Of a DNA stretch of 64,000 nucleotides, positions 18,779 through 28,033 are shown piece after piece. The stretch comes from Coleofasciculaceae cyanobacterium. GTDB lineage: Bacteria; Cyanobacteriota; Cyanobacteriia; Cyanobacteriales; Xenococcaceae. Position 1 is the first letter of the stretch; each line of letters starts with the position of its first letter. The stretch is taken from NCBI GenBank assembly GCA_036703275.1, contig DATNPK010000020.1:1-64000 (forward strand). Reading direction: 5' to 3'. The notes under the pieces were generated by a model. It saw only the letters and a list, made by a program, of their open reading frames with translations. It did not search any database and was not told the DNA's origin. The translations under genes were made by a program, and so were the position numbers.

Positions 18779-20020
18779 CTATTCAAGCAATACCCGTTGA
18801 ATACTTTTAAGTTGGCGAATAAAAATTAGCGCGCCCCCAATACAAACTAGTCCATTAAAAATAAAGGTATTAGTTACTCCAACCTGACTAGCTAACCAAC
18901 CTGAGAATAAATTACCAAAGGGAACTACACCCATAACCGCCATCGTAACTAAACTCATCAATCTGCCTAGTTTGTCACTATCAGCTATAGTTTGCAAGAC
19001 TGTATTGGTTGAAGCTAGCTGTAAAATTACGCTGAAGCCGATTAGTACCATAACAGGCAGAGAAAATAATAGAACCTTCGAGAAAGAGAAAACAATCAAG
19101 CCAATTCCGAGTAAGACAGGAGCGATCGCGATCGCTCTTTCTAAACCAAAAATATGCGATCGCGAACTGAGATAGACGCTAGCAATTAAAGCTCCTAAGG
19201 CAGAAGCCCCCATCAATAAGCCTAAAGTTTCCGCACCGCCTTGGAGAATATCGGCGGCAAAAATGGGCGTTAAAGTTACGTAGGGTAAGCCGACAAATCC
19301 TAGCAAAGATAGCAATAACAGCATCGAACGAATTGCCGAATTATCAAAAGCATAGTCAAATCCTTCTTTCAGCTTGTGGATGGTTGAGGTCGTACTAACG
19401 GCAATCTTCGTGGGAGGAACTTTCATCGCCAAAAAACCAGCGATTACTGCCAAATAACTAAGTCCATCCAGCAGAAAGCAAATTCCCGCACCAGCGCTAG
19501 CTACCAAAAAACCAGCTACCGCAGGACCAATTAGTCTAGCACTACTAACCAAAGAAGAGTTGAGGGCGATCGCATTGCCCAAGTCTTCTGGCTGCTCGAT
19601 TATTTCGTTGACAAAAGCCTGAAGCGTCGGCATATACAAAGCGTTAACTGTACCCTGGAACAGTCCTAAGACAATAATCTGCCAAACATTAATTATATTG
19701 CTAAAAGCCAATATGGCCAGCAGCAATGACTGCACCATCGATAAAATTTGCGTGACAATAATAATACGATGCCGTGAACCGCGATCGGCAATAACTCCAG
19801 CGATCGGCGAAAGAAACAAGGAGGGAATGCGACTAGCAAATCCAACTACACCCAATAAAAAAGCGGAGTCGGTTAATTGATAAACTAGCCAACTGGTAGC
19901 CAGCAGGGTACTCCAGTTACCAATTTGCGAAATTCCTTGTCCCATAAAGTAAAGACGATAATTCCGATAGCGAAAAGCGCGTAGAATTGGGAGTTTTTTC
20001 TCAATCTGTATTAGCTTCAA
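18779..20020 (-). CDS. MFS transporter (EntS/MFS_3-like)
   Basis: A 413-residue major facilitator with 12 predicted membrane segments. The N-terminal FRYRNYRLYFMGQGISQIGNWS is the hallmark of the MFS_3/enterobactin-exporter-like branch, followed by the loop-2/3 motif GVIADRGSRHRIII. It probably exports a small molecule; the substrate cannot be predicted. It is convergent with the polysaccharide locus and separated from the hydrolase gene by only 24 bases, so the two transcripts meet here. Confidence 0.87.
   Translation of the reverse strand: MKLIQIEKKLPILRAFRYRNYRLYFMGQGISQIGNWSTLLATSWLVYQLTDSAFLLGVVGFASRIPSLFLSPIAGVIADRGSRHRIIIVTQILSMVQSLLLAILAFSNIINVWQIIVLGLFQGTVNALYMPTLQAFVNEIIEQPEDLGNAIALNSSLVSSARLIGPAVAGFLVASAGAGICFLLDGLSYLAVIAGFLAMKVPPTKIAVSTTSTIHKLKEGFDYAFDNSAIRSMLLLLSLLGFVGLPYVTLTPIFAADILQGGAETLGLLMGASALGALIASVYLSSRSHIFGLERAIAIAPVLLGIGLIVFSFSKVLLFSLPVMVLIGFSVILQLASTNTVLQTIADSDKLGRLMSLVTMAVMGVVPFGNLFSGWLASQVGVTNTFIFNGLVCIGGALIFIRQLKSIQRVLLE
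19122..19135. repeat. Overlapping HIP1 octamers (GCGATCGC)
   Basis: Two overlapping HIP1 sites (GCGATCGCGATCGC) within the MFS gene. HIP1 occurs in many genes and spacers of the window and is the strongest compositional mark of a cyanobacterial chromosome here. Confidence 0.9.
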
Positions 20021-20071
20021 AAGTTTTATCCAGTTGGTTAATCGATCTTAGGGGCAAATTGTAATCCGTCC

Positions 20072-20971
20072 CTACAGCAGCAACAATGCGATTAATCGCT
20101 GCCACTCATCTATGTCACCATTATTACTAATTAAAATTTCATTGAGATCGTCAAAATCTCGATGAATACTATCTTGAAGTTGACTAGCTTTTTGCTCAAA
20201 AGCTTGAATTTTTTGCTGATTGGACTTACCTCTGAGCAAATATCGCCAAAAATAGTTAAATAAATCTACCAGAAGTTGAAAAGGAAAAGGAGCATTATCG
20301 TAGTCAAGCTCAGCCAAATACGACTCGTATTCACGATCCATGAGGCAAATAATTAAATATTCTAGATAGTTAAGTTTGACAAACGGACTTTTAGCAAAGT
20401 CTTGGAGTGCCTTCTGCATCAGTCTTAAAGATTGCTGCGATCGCCCTTCATTTAACAAAAACATTGCATAGCGTTTGATCGCCCAGGTATAAGCAGGATT
20501 GAGATGCAAAACTTGTTCGTAATAGCTTTGGGCTAATATACTTTGCTGGGTTTTTTCCAGAAAATAGGCGTAATGAGAAAGAGTCCAGAGATCGCGATCG
20601 TATCCCTCTTTTAATGCCTTTTGATACCAAATTTTGGCTCGCTCCATCTGGAAATTTCTTTCGAGAATATAGGCGTAGTAATTTGCTCCTGAACGGTTTG
20701 GTCTAAGATTGAAAGCTTTTTCTAAATGCCACAGAGCAAGGTTATAGTTATAAATCTTGCCGTAACACTGACCGATGCCATAATAATAGTCAGAGGTTTC
20801 TTGCTGTCTGAGTAAGTAGCGATACAAAGACATGGCTACATTGTAAACATCTTCCTCTCTGAGAAAATCTGCTACTTCGGTAACCGTGGTTAACGGGTAA
20901 TGCGACAGATTGTCGATGATTTGCTGATATTCTTTGTCGCGGGCTAATTCTAGTAGTTTGTTGTTAGTCAT
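20072..20971 (-). CDS. Tetratricopeptide-repeat protein
   Basis: A 299-residue soluble protein made almost entirely of TPR-like helical pairs. Repeats such as YNLALWHLEKAFNLRPNRSGANYYAYIL, RAKIWYQKALKEGYDRDLW and QSYYEQVLHLNPAYTWAIKRYAMF have the usual W/L-G-Y-A-P spacing. About five or six repeats span residues 40-210. It is likely a protein-protein scaffold; no partner can be inferred. It lies on the minus strand between the MFS gene and the glycosidase-like remnant and has no signal peptide. Confidence 0.8.
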   Translation of the reverse strand: MTNNKLLELARDKEYQQIIDNLSHYPLTTVTEVADFLREEDVYNVAMSLYRYLLRQQETSDYYYGIGQCYGKIYNYNLALWHLEKAFNLRPNRSGANYYAYILERNFQMERAKIWYQKALKEGYDRDLWTLSHYAYFLEKTQQSILAQSYYEQVLHLNPAYTWAIKRYAMFLLNEGRSQQSLRLMQKALQDFAKSPFVKLNYLEYLIICLMDREYESYLAELDYDNAPFPFQLLVDLFNYFWRYLLRGKSNQQKIQAFEQKASQLQDSIHRDFDDLNEILISNNGDIDEWQRLIALLLL

Positions 20972-21078
20972 TGTTATTTGATAATGAATATTAGTTGTTG
21001 GTTATTAGTCCACAGATAAACGCAGATAAACGATCGCTTATTAGTTGTTTATTTGTTTCCTTGAGACTTTGAACCTTG

Positions 21079-22041
21079 TTACTCACTACCAAGCCAAAAA
21101 GGATTAACTCCTTGTTCGGCTAATACTGCCCAGGCGGTTGCGCCAACGTGCAGACTACGGAAGTAGAGCCAAGGATTACCGTCAGGCTGGATAAAACCCG
21201 TTGTCAAGGTGCTGCGATCGCTGGTGGGCATTCCTCCAGATGCCTCTTTTCCTGCTTGAAGCATGGCTAATACTGCCTGAGCTTTTTGAGGTTGATTTGT
21301 TTCTTGATATGCTAATGCCATCTGTGCCGTACCCTCATACCAAACGCCATCTCGATCTTGATTGAAATCAAAACCTGCTGCTAATTGGTGGTGTTGTTCG
21401 GCATATTCAAGACATCGCCAGTATGGTTTGCCAGCTTGCTTAAGAGCCAAAGGTGTCCAGGCTTGAGCATCTAGGGGAATTACTTCTTGGTAAATAGTCG
21501 CACCATCGTCTTCTGTTCCCGTCCAAAATTTACCTGCATCTCGATCCCACATGGCAAAAACAAACTGTTTAGCATAGTTAGCTCGTTGTTGCCAAACTGG
21601 ATTTTTCGTGATCGAATAAAGTCTGGCAAAAGCTGCATACAGATCGAGATTATGTTCGCTAGATTTATAGTCCAGTCGTTTTGCTCGTTCTTCCCAGCCA
21701 GTAAAGCCACCTAAATATCCTCCAGCACCTCGCTCATCGCGGCAGTTGTCTTCGATCCATTCGCCCCAGGAAATCGCCGCTGCCAAATATTCTTCTTGAC
21801 CATAGCTTTCGTAATATCCCAACAGTGCCAGCATTGCCCAGGCAACATTACCCGTATGGGTGCTGACGTGAAACTCGCTTTCTTGCCAACTATTAGTCGC
21901 CTCGTCAAATTCGCCAGGAAGTAAAAAATGATTTGATTTTGGATCGATTCTACCGCCTTTGTAAGCATTACGAATCCGTCCATCTTGAAAGTAGCGATCG
22001 CGCTTTTGAGCAGCAACTAAAGTATCGACAATCTGTCTGGC
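21079..22041 (-). pseudogene. Six-hairpin glycosidase-like protein, 5' end lost
   Basis: The open frame runs 321 codons. ATG 21834 is the first ATG, but clear coding continues upstream of it (VAAQKRDRYFQDG, then PGEFDEATNSWQESEFHVS) to a TGA at 22042-22044. The repetitive Trp/Gly-rich helical pairs (GNVAWAMLALLGYYE, AGKFWTGTEDD, DGVWYEGTAQMALAY, WLYFRSLHVGATAWAVLA) resemble (alpha/alpha)6 six-hairpin glycosidase-fold proteins found next to cellulose-synthase-like genes in cyanobacteria. No start codon fits the homologous beginning, because its 5' end overlaps the truncated 3' end of the glycosyltransferase gene in another frame. A deletion joining the two genes is the simplest explanation. 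Function is inferred from fold and context only. Confidence 0.6.
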
Positions 22042-23503
22042 TCATTCTCGATCGCCTACCGCCAGTTAACCAGGAAAAAACTACGACAAAAGTAAGGTAA
22101 TAAGGCAAGAAAAAAAACAGCATCTCACTTAAGCTAGCCCTGATTGGTTCAATTCCCAACCAGAAAAAAGCCAGGGGCAAACTTAAAAATGCCACATAAG
22201 CCCCAGACTGAAACCAGTAGAGGATTCCTAAACCGTGAATAAAACGTTGCACAAGATTTAAACCAGCTAAGCTAAAGGGATTCGCCCGACAGAATAAAGT
22301 TTGAATTGTTCCCTGTCCCCAACGTAAACGCTGATCGATATAGCCACCAATATTTTCCGCAGCTAACCCCGCCGAAAGAGCTTCATTAAGATAAATAACG
22401 CGATCGCCTAAAGCCTGAATCTTGAGAGAAGTTACGAAATCTTCAGTCAGGGTTTCCGTAGGAATACCGCCAATGCGATCGAGAACCCGACGACGCACCA
22501 CAAAAGAAGAGCCACAGCAAATCACCGAATTAGCGCGATCGCGACCAGATAAAATCGAGCCAAAAAAGATATCTTCGTCGTTGGTAATGACGCTTTGTAA
22601 ACCCAAATTATGCCGAATTGGATCGCTATTATAATAGGCTTTGTGGGTCTGTAGTAATGCCGTTTCTGGCTGCTGAAAAAAGCCCACGGTACGAGTTAAA
22701 AAATTGCGGGTGGGAATAAAATCACAGTCAAAGATGACAATTAATTCGCCATGAGTATGCAGTAGGGCATGATTGATATTACCTGCTTTAGCATGACGGT
22801 TATCAGGACGAGTCAGATAATTACAGCCTAGTTCTTCAGCCAGATTTTTCATTTGCCAACGACGACAGTCATCGAGCAAATAAATACGCTTGTGAGGATA
22901 GTCCATTCCCTGACAGCCAATTATGGTGCGTCGCAACATTGTTACCGACTCATTATAAGTAGATACATAGACATCTACCCAGGGAAGATATTCACCCTGC
23001 AACACAGCCTGAGACATTCGGTCAGCTTCGATAGTGCGATCGCGTTCTAAGACGGCCAAAATCAGCGAAGAAAGACTTAAAATCCAGCCCAAAGCCTCTA
23101 CAACTAAGAGAGAAACGCTTAAAGTACCGTTGATGGGGTCAGTTAGATTGAGTGTGGCAAAAAGTCGCCAAAAAAAATAGCGTCCTAACAATAGAAGTAA
23201 AATCGAGATCACGGCTAATCGCAGCCATCTTGGGGGAGCAATCGGATATAGCTGAATAATTGCCAAGGTGCTGGCAACACCAATTAAACTAGGCAAAATG
23301 AGAGTATTAGTCGAAGTTGCAACGCTGCCAAAAGTAAACTGACCCCATTGCCAAAAGTTCAATACTTCCGTCAGCGTTCCTAATATTTCTAGCTTTTGAA
23401 TGAAAAGAAAGCATCCCCCGACTATTGCTAACGTCAGAAGTCCCTGTTCGACACGCTTGAACCAATCTAGCTTAAAATTATGCTTAAAATTATTTGCCAC
23501 CAA
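21968..23503 (-). pseudogene. Cellulose-synthase-like GT2 (BcsA type), 3'-truncated
   Basis: A membrane GT2 with several N-terminal membrane segments. All catalytic landmarks are present: YLLDD near residue 210 (first Asp), FDCDFIP (DxD), TETLTEDFVTS (TED) and QRLRWGQGT (QxxRW). Normal relatives are 650-750 residues with further membrane segments and often a PilZ domain. Here the protein leaves family sequence after FVVVFSWLTGGRRSR at about 22050 and reads out of frame into the downstream glycosidase-like gene for about 25 residues. Start is GTG 23503 behind GGAGG, 11 bases after the HlyD gene. It might still bind substrate, but the translocation channel is incomplete. Confidence 0.8.
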
Positions 23504-23514
23504 TCTTCCTCCAT

Positions 23515-24816
23515 TTAAATAGAACCTCGTTCAAAAACTACTTCAGCGCTACGTCCCACATCGCAAAACTGTACTGAATCAACCTCGGGTAACTCATTTA
23601 GCTTGACTCGCACTGCTACCTGGCGACGGACATTATTAGGAGGAGGAACGGCGATATCTTTTCCTGTTTCCACTCGTCCCGAACCTGCCCGAACCGATTC
23701 AATCGTGCCGCTAATAAACTGATTATTCTCTGTACCTAATAAACGTACACTTACAGGTCTACCAGAATAAAGTTTGTCAGTATTTTGCTCTGAGAAGAAG
23801 GCTTCTACCCAGCGATTTTGGCAGTTTAAGAGTTCTAAGATCGGGGTGCTAGGATCGGTATATTCTCCAGTCTTAGATTCTACCGACCAAATAGTTCCGT
23901 TAGTCGGACTGGTAATTACAGCCCGTTGATTGAGTGACAGCTGGCGATTAATTTTAGCCAATTCAGCTTCAGTAGTTTGTTGACGCACTGCTACCTCGGC
24001 TTTTTGCTGTTGCAGATCGCTAATTTCCGTCTGTAATTCTCGTTGACGAATTTCCGAATAGCTAAGAGTTTTAGAACCTTCTAGCTGTAGTCCAGCTTTG
24101 GCTGCTTCTATCTTCTGTTGAGCCTGTTTCAGTTGCGATCGCGCACTCTTCACCATATTTTGAGCGCGATTATAGTTCAACTGCGATCTTTCTACTTTAT
24201 CTTGAGCAATTACACCTTGATCGGCTAAAGCCAGTAGACGATCTTGGTCTTTTTGGGCAGTTTGAGCGACAAACAAGCTGTGATTGAGCTGATTTTGCAC
24301 AATTTCTAACTGTTGCATCTCATAATCTACTCCCAAGCTCTGTTGATTGTTGGCTTCTGCTTCTACCTGAGCAATTAATTGGCGGCGATTAGCAATTTGG
24401 GCATCAAGACTAACTAAAGTTTGTTTTGCCTGTTCGATCTGTGAAATCAAACCTTGTTTGGTTACCTCTAGTTCCGCCCCCTCTCGTAAATTTTTGATCG
24501 CGCCAATGTTTTCTCCTGAAGTAATTAATTGACCTGGTTGAAGATTTTTTAGCTGTAAATTACCAGCAATAGGATTGCGAACCGAGACAATTTCCGCATT
24601 AATAAACGCCTGACGACTACGTACTTGCGAGTATTGTTTAGTGGCAATTAATCCGACGGTAATTACTGCACTGAATGCCATTACCAAACGCAAAACACGA
24701 AATACTTTAACCTGCGGGGGAATTGGTGCAGATTTAGGTTCTACTTTTATTAAAGGTAGTTGCTCTAAATTCGTAATTGACGTAGATTTAGACTCAGGTA
24801 ATTTATGATTGAACAA
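23515..24816 (-). CDS. HlyD-family membrane fusion protein
   Basis: A 433-residue periplasmic adaptor with one N-terminal membrane segment near residue 45 (LRLVMAFSAVITVGLIATK). A lipoyl-like half-motif (IVSVRNPIAGNLQLKNLQPGQ) follows, then a long coiled-coil hairpin (about residues 115-290, Gln/Ala-rich), the second lipoyl half (ITSPTNGTIWSVESKTGEYT) and a beta-barrel region. It is the first gene of a two-gene unit with the cellulose-synthase-like GT2. HlyD-type adaptors paired with such synthases have been proposed in cyanobacteria to form a tripartite polysaccharide exporter with a TolC-type channel. An outer-membrane partner could be the TolC gene at 2.3 kb (inference). Confidence 0.85.
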   Translation of the reverse strand: MFNHKLPESKSTSITNLEQLPLIKVEPKSAPIPPQVKVFRVLRLVMAFSAVITVGLIATKQYSQVRSRQAFINAEIVSVRNPIAGNLQLKNLQPGQLITSGENIGAIKNLREGAELEVTKQGLISQIEQAKQTLVSLDAQIANRRQLIAQVEAEANNQQSLGVDYEMQQLEIVQNQLNHSLFVAQTAQKDQDRLLALADQGVIAQDKVERSQLNYNRAQNMVKSARSQLKQAQQKIEAAKAGLQLEGSKTLSYSEIRQRELQTEISDLQQQKAEVAVRQQTTEAELAKINRQLSLNQRAVITSPTNGTIWSVESKTGEYTDPSTPILELLNCQNRWVEAFFSEQNTDKLYSGRPVSVRLLGTENNQFISGTIESVRAGSGRVETGKDIAVPPPNNVRRQVAVRVKLNELPEVDSVQFCDVGRSAEVVFERGSI

Positions 24817-25183
24817 ACTTTTTTCCTATCTCCTAATTTATCTTGAAAAACTGTTTTGGATGGTTGCTAATCTCGCTACGCGGATTTCTAAAATTAAGAG
24901 TCAAAATTCCCAAGTCCCAAAAAGCACAGGTTTCTAAGTCGGCGTCAAACGACGCTCTGGGCATTCGCCCTACCCTGTATGGAGTAAAGTTTTAAGAAGT
25001 CTAAAGGTATTAATAGCGTGACTTTAAACGGTTTATTTTCGTCTGTTACTGCTTACTGATTGCGCTATTAGTAAATTTAGGTATGAAGAAAGGTTCATCA
25101 AAAGCCAATAGCTAATAGCTATTAGCTACGAACAGTCTTACTTTCGGCTTTATAGATTAAATTACCAACGGCTTAATTGCTGA
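24817..25183. other. Gene-free spacer
   Basis: This 367-base spacer lies between the divergent-side HlyD gene and the end of the reductase gene. It holds a copy of the palindrome-like AGCTAATAGCTATTAGCT at 25104-25125 and otherwise no recognised element. Promoter signals for the HlyD/GT2 unit presumably lie near 24817-24900 but none is distinctive. Confidence 0.5.
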
Positions 25184-26179
25184 CTAAGATAGTGAAGCTG
25201 TTTCGGCGAGACGATTTTGGGCATCAAAAAACTTTAGCTGTCGATAAAGCATCGATACCTGGGGCATTTGTACGCCAGCTTGCCAAGCTTTACGCAAAGG
25301 ATTGCCAAAAATCGCCTCTACTTCGAGCGATCGCCCTTGGTCGAAATCCACTTTCATACTGGTTTGGTAATGCTTCATGGTGGCGGTTTGTTTGAGCCGC
25401 TTCTGAATATAGAGTTCGGGAATTTGGCGATCGTATGCCGCAGCGGCTGTGACTATTTCTGCCATTAACTGTTCGATCGAGATCAGAACATCTGCATTCT
25501 CAATTAGTTCTTCGATAGCTGAATTTAAGATTACCGAAAGCCCGTTAAAAGGAATATTACAGATCAACTTTTGCCAACGCGCTAAAAATAAATCCTCATG
25601 TAGTTGAATCATCACATTAGCACCGCTAAAGTCGGCTGCAATCTGACACAATCTGGTCGTCACTCCCGTAGCAGTATAGTCAGGGGCATATTCGGCTAAA
25701 GTGATCAAACCATAGTCGAGATGGCGAATATGACCCGCACCCAACTTGTAGTTGAAGGTAAAACAAACACCTCCCATCAGGCGATCGCTACCCACTATTT
25801 GAGCGATCTCTTCCTCCATACCCCAGCCATTTTGTAGTACTAGCACTACACCATCCTCTTTGAGAACCTGGGGCAGAATTTGAGGCAAAAGATAATTATT
25901 AGTGGTCTTCAACGCGACAATAACGACATCACACTGAGGCATCTGATTTGCATCACGATATGCCTGAACCGAAGGTAGAGTAAAATCTCCATCGGGAGAC
26001 TCAATAACCAGCCCATGTTGGCTAACGTACTGATAATCACGATTGAAGAGAAAATGTACGTCAAAACCTGCTTTTTGCAAGCAAGCTCCGTAAAAACCGC
26101 CGATTGCACCAGTTCCAATAACAGCGTAGCTGCGTCGCGATCGATGGTCATTGCCAGTAAAATTTAATTGGGGTTTCAT
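25184..26179 (-). CDS. 2-dehydropantoate 2-reductase family protein
   Basis: A PanE/ApbA-family NADP-dependent reductase. The Rossmann motif SYAVIGTGAIGGFYGACLQKAG sits close to the N-terminus, followed by VVIVALKTTNN and VLVLQNGWGMEE, typical of PanE. The C-terminal helical domain holds KLICNIPFNGLSVIL with the Lys and Asn expected of the active site, and SMKVDFDQGRSLEVEAIFG, the usual SM-D-R-E-I-G substrate signature. The frame is open to 26266, but ATG 26179 puts the start at the normal distance and leaves out a palindromic repeat. Several cyanobacterial genomes carry such paralogues, so ketopantoate reduction is likely but not certain. Confidence 0.83.
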   Translation of the reverse strand: MKPQLNFTGNDHRSRRSYAVIGTGAIGGFYGACLQKAGFDVHFLFNRDYQYVSQHGLVIESPDGDFTLPSVQAYRDANQMPQCDVVIVALKTTNNYLLPQILPQVLKEDGVVLVLQNGWGMEEEIAQIVGSDRLMGGVCFTFNYKLGAGHIRHLDYGLITLAEYAPDYTATGVTTRLCQIAADFSGANVMIQLHEDLFLARWQKLICNIPFNGLSVILNSAIEELIENADVLISIEQLMAEIVTAAAAYDRQIPELYIQKRLKQTATMKHYQTSMKVDFDQGRSLEVEAIFGNPLRKAWQAGVQMPQVSMLYRQLKFFDAQNRLAETASLS

Positions 26180-26228
26180 AATCGGCGCAGGGTATATTAG
26201 TGCGTGGGGACAGAAGCTCTTGATTTGT

Positions 26229-26257
26229 ACAGGGCAAGGCAGTGCCTTACCCCTGAC
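26229..26257. repeat. Imperfect palindrome of the GGCAAGGCA family
   Basis: Imperfect inverted repeat centred near 26243 (AGGGCAAGGCA and TGCCTTACCCCT). It overlaps the end of the alpha/beta hydrolase gene region and the 5' side of the reductase gene. A close relative lies at 27062-27086. Confidence 0.5.
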
Positions 26258-26262
26258 TGACT

Positions 26263-27039
26263 TCAAACAGGCACACTTAACAAAAATTCTTCAATCTCTT
26301 TAGCTACTTTGCCAGGTTCTTCTACCTGTAGATAGTGACCAGCACCAGGAATATTAATCAGACGAGCATCGGGTATTTGCTTGAGCAACAGCATTGCTTT
26401 ACGGGGGGAAATAATTACGTCATCAGAACCAGTGATAATCAGAGTGGGAATCTGCAAAGATGCAACCTCATCACCGAGATCGACTTGACTAACCCCCATA
26501 AAATCATCCGCAGCTGAATCTAAACGAGTATGCTTAAATTCATTTAAGACTATATTTTTGGTCGGTTCTGGTACTTTAGGCGCAAAGCTTTGACGCAAAG
26601 TTGCTAAATCCCATTCACCACTCAAAGCCGAGGTGAGAAAGTCGGGATGAAGCCGAATTTTGGCTGAGGTTGCCATTACTACTAGCTGTTTTACTCTCTG
26701 GGGATAATTTAGAGCAAACTGTAGTCCAATTAACCCGCCTAAAGAATGACCAACGTAGTAAATTTGCCTGTCGATATTTAGTGAGGTTAAAAAACTGTCG
26801 AGAAATTCAGCAACCGCCTCAAAGTCATGAAGAACTGTTCCAGATGTCTCTCCGTGTCCTGGTAAATCCACCGCTACAGGGAAGATATCAGCATTAAACT
26901 GAGATAGCATGGGCAGCCAATGACGGCTACTCCCCCCTGCACCGTGTACCAGCAACATTATAGGTTCGCGATCGGATTTAGGTATTCCTCGAGGAGCTTG
27001 ATAATTGACGTTGAAATCAGCAACTTTAATTGATGGCAT
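26263..27039 (-). CDS. Alpha/beta hydrolase
   Basis: A 258-residue alpha/beta-hydrolase-fold protein. The oxyanion-hole region is LLVHGAGGSSRHWLPML, the nucleophile elbow is YYVGHSLGGLIGLQFAL (Ser in GHSLG), the acid is in LIITGSDDVIISPR, and the catalytic His is in IPGAGHYLQVEEP near the end. It is most like esterases and the MenH/BioH-type group; the substrate is unknown. ATG 27039 is chosen because the longer frame to 27069 starts inside a palindromic repeat. It is close to the reductase gene on the same strand. Confidence 0.82.
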   Translation of the reverse strand: MPSIKVADFNVNYQAPRGIPKSDREPIMLLVHGAGGSSRHWLPMLSQFNADIFPVAVDLPGHGETSGTVLHDFEAVAEFLDSFLTSLNIDRQIYYVGHSLGGLIGLQFALNYPQRVKQLVVMATSAKIRLHPDFLTSALSGEWDLATLRQSFAPKVPEPTKNIVLNEFKHTRLDSAADDFMGVSQVDLGDEVASLQIPTLIITGSDDVIISPRKAMLLLKQIPDARLINIPGAGHYLQVEEPGKVAKEIEEFLLSVPV

Positions 27040-27061
27040 AACTTTAAAAGATAAATCAGCT

Positions 27062-27086
27062 AGAGGCAAGGCAATGCCTTGCCTCT
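27062..27086. repeat. Perfect 12-base-arm palindrome
   Basis: AGAGGCAAGGCA and its exact reverse complement TGCCTTGCCTCT are separated by one base. It lies between the alpha/beta hydrolase and salicylate-synthase genes and could act as a weak terminator or be a dispersed repeat. Confidence 0.65.
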
Positions 27087-27092
27087 AAGACT

Positions 27093-27977
27093 TTAATTTC
27101 CAGACTCCATCACGATATTGGATAGCATGGTGTTCATTTTATTAACCGATTCGACGTATTCTTTTTCGGGAACAGATTCGCCGACTATACCCGCACCTGC
27201 GTTGAGGTAAACACTGTCACCATATTGATAAGCCGAACGAATCGCGATCGCTAAATCGGCTGTTCCGTCGCTGTCTACCCAACCAATACCACCCGCGTAA
27301 AGACCTCTAGGTTTATCTTCAAGGCGATCGATCCATTCTAGGGCTAGTTTTTTATTAATTCCCGATACGGTAATTCCAGGAAAGAGAACTTTAAGAGCGT
27401 CCCACAAAGATTTATCGGTTTTAAGTTGTCCGCCAACTCGCGAGGACAAGTGTTGCACAGTGCGATATTTTTTTACTTCCATAAAGTCAAATACCTGCAC
27501 GGTTTCCGGCTGACAAACCCGAGATACTTCTTCCTGTGCTAGCCAAACCGAAAGAGCGTGTTCTTTAACTTCTTTAGCATCAGTAAATAGTTCCTCGTGC
27601 AGCAGCGCGTCTTTAGCTGGATCGGCTTCGCGGTGTCTAGTTCCTGCTAAGGGATTGGTAATTACAAACCCGCTAGCATTTACCTCCATCAAAATTTCGG
27701 GACTAAAACCAACCGAACGCACATCACCCAATTTGAAACAGTAAGAACGAGCCGCATTGTTGCTAGCAGCTCCCAAAGTATAAGTACCTAAGACATCAAG
27801 ATCGCCTTTGACCTCTACAGAACGAGAAATAATTGCCTTATGTAGATCGCCTCGTTGAATTGCCGAGACTAAATCGCTGACTCTAGATTCATACTCTTGA
27901 TTATCCTCTGCTGCTACAGTTGGCGGAGTAGCGACATATTTTGGGCGCTCGGTTTCGGCTGATATTGCTTCTAATAC
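27093..27977 (-). pseudogene. Salicylate synthase-like chorismate-binding enzyme, C-terminal part
   Basis: About 290 residues match the C-terminal two thirds of MbtI/Irp9-type salicylate synthases, which convert chorismate through isochorismate to salicylate. Landmarks are ESRVSDLVSAIQRGDLHKAI, VGFSPEILMEV, ITNPLAGTRHR, the Mg-binding EVKEHALSVWLAQEEVSRV, VQHLSSRVGGQL, ALFPGITVSGI, the PRGLYAGGIGW loop and LNAGAGIVGES. Family members are about 430-450 residues. Roughly 150 N-terminal residues are missing because the frame meets the end of an IS630 element at 27978. The open frame extends to 28040 only by reading into the IS. Salicylate usually feeds siderophores or related metabolites. Confidence 0.82.
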
Positions 27978-28033
27978 TAAATCCGATTTGCAAAAAATAC
28001 TTATAATAAATGAGAAGAATAGAATAGTTATCA

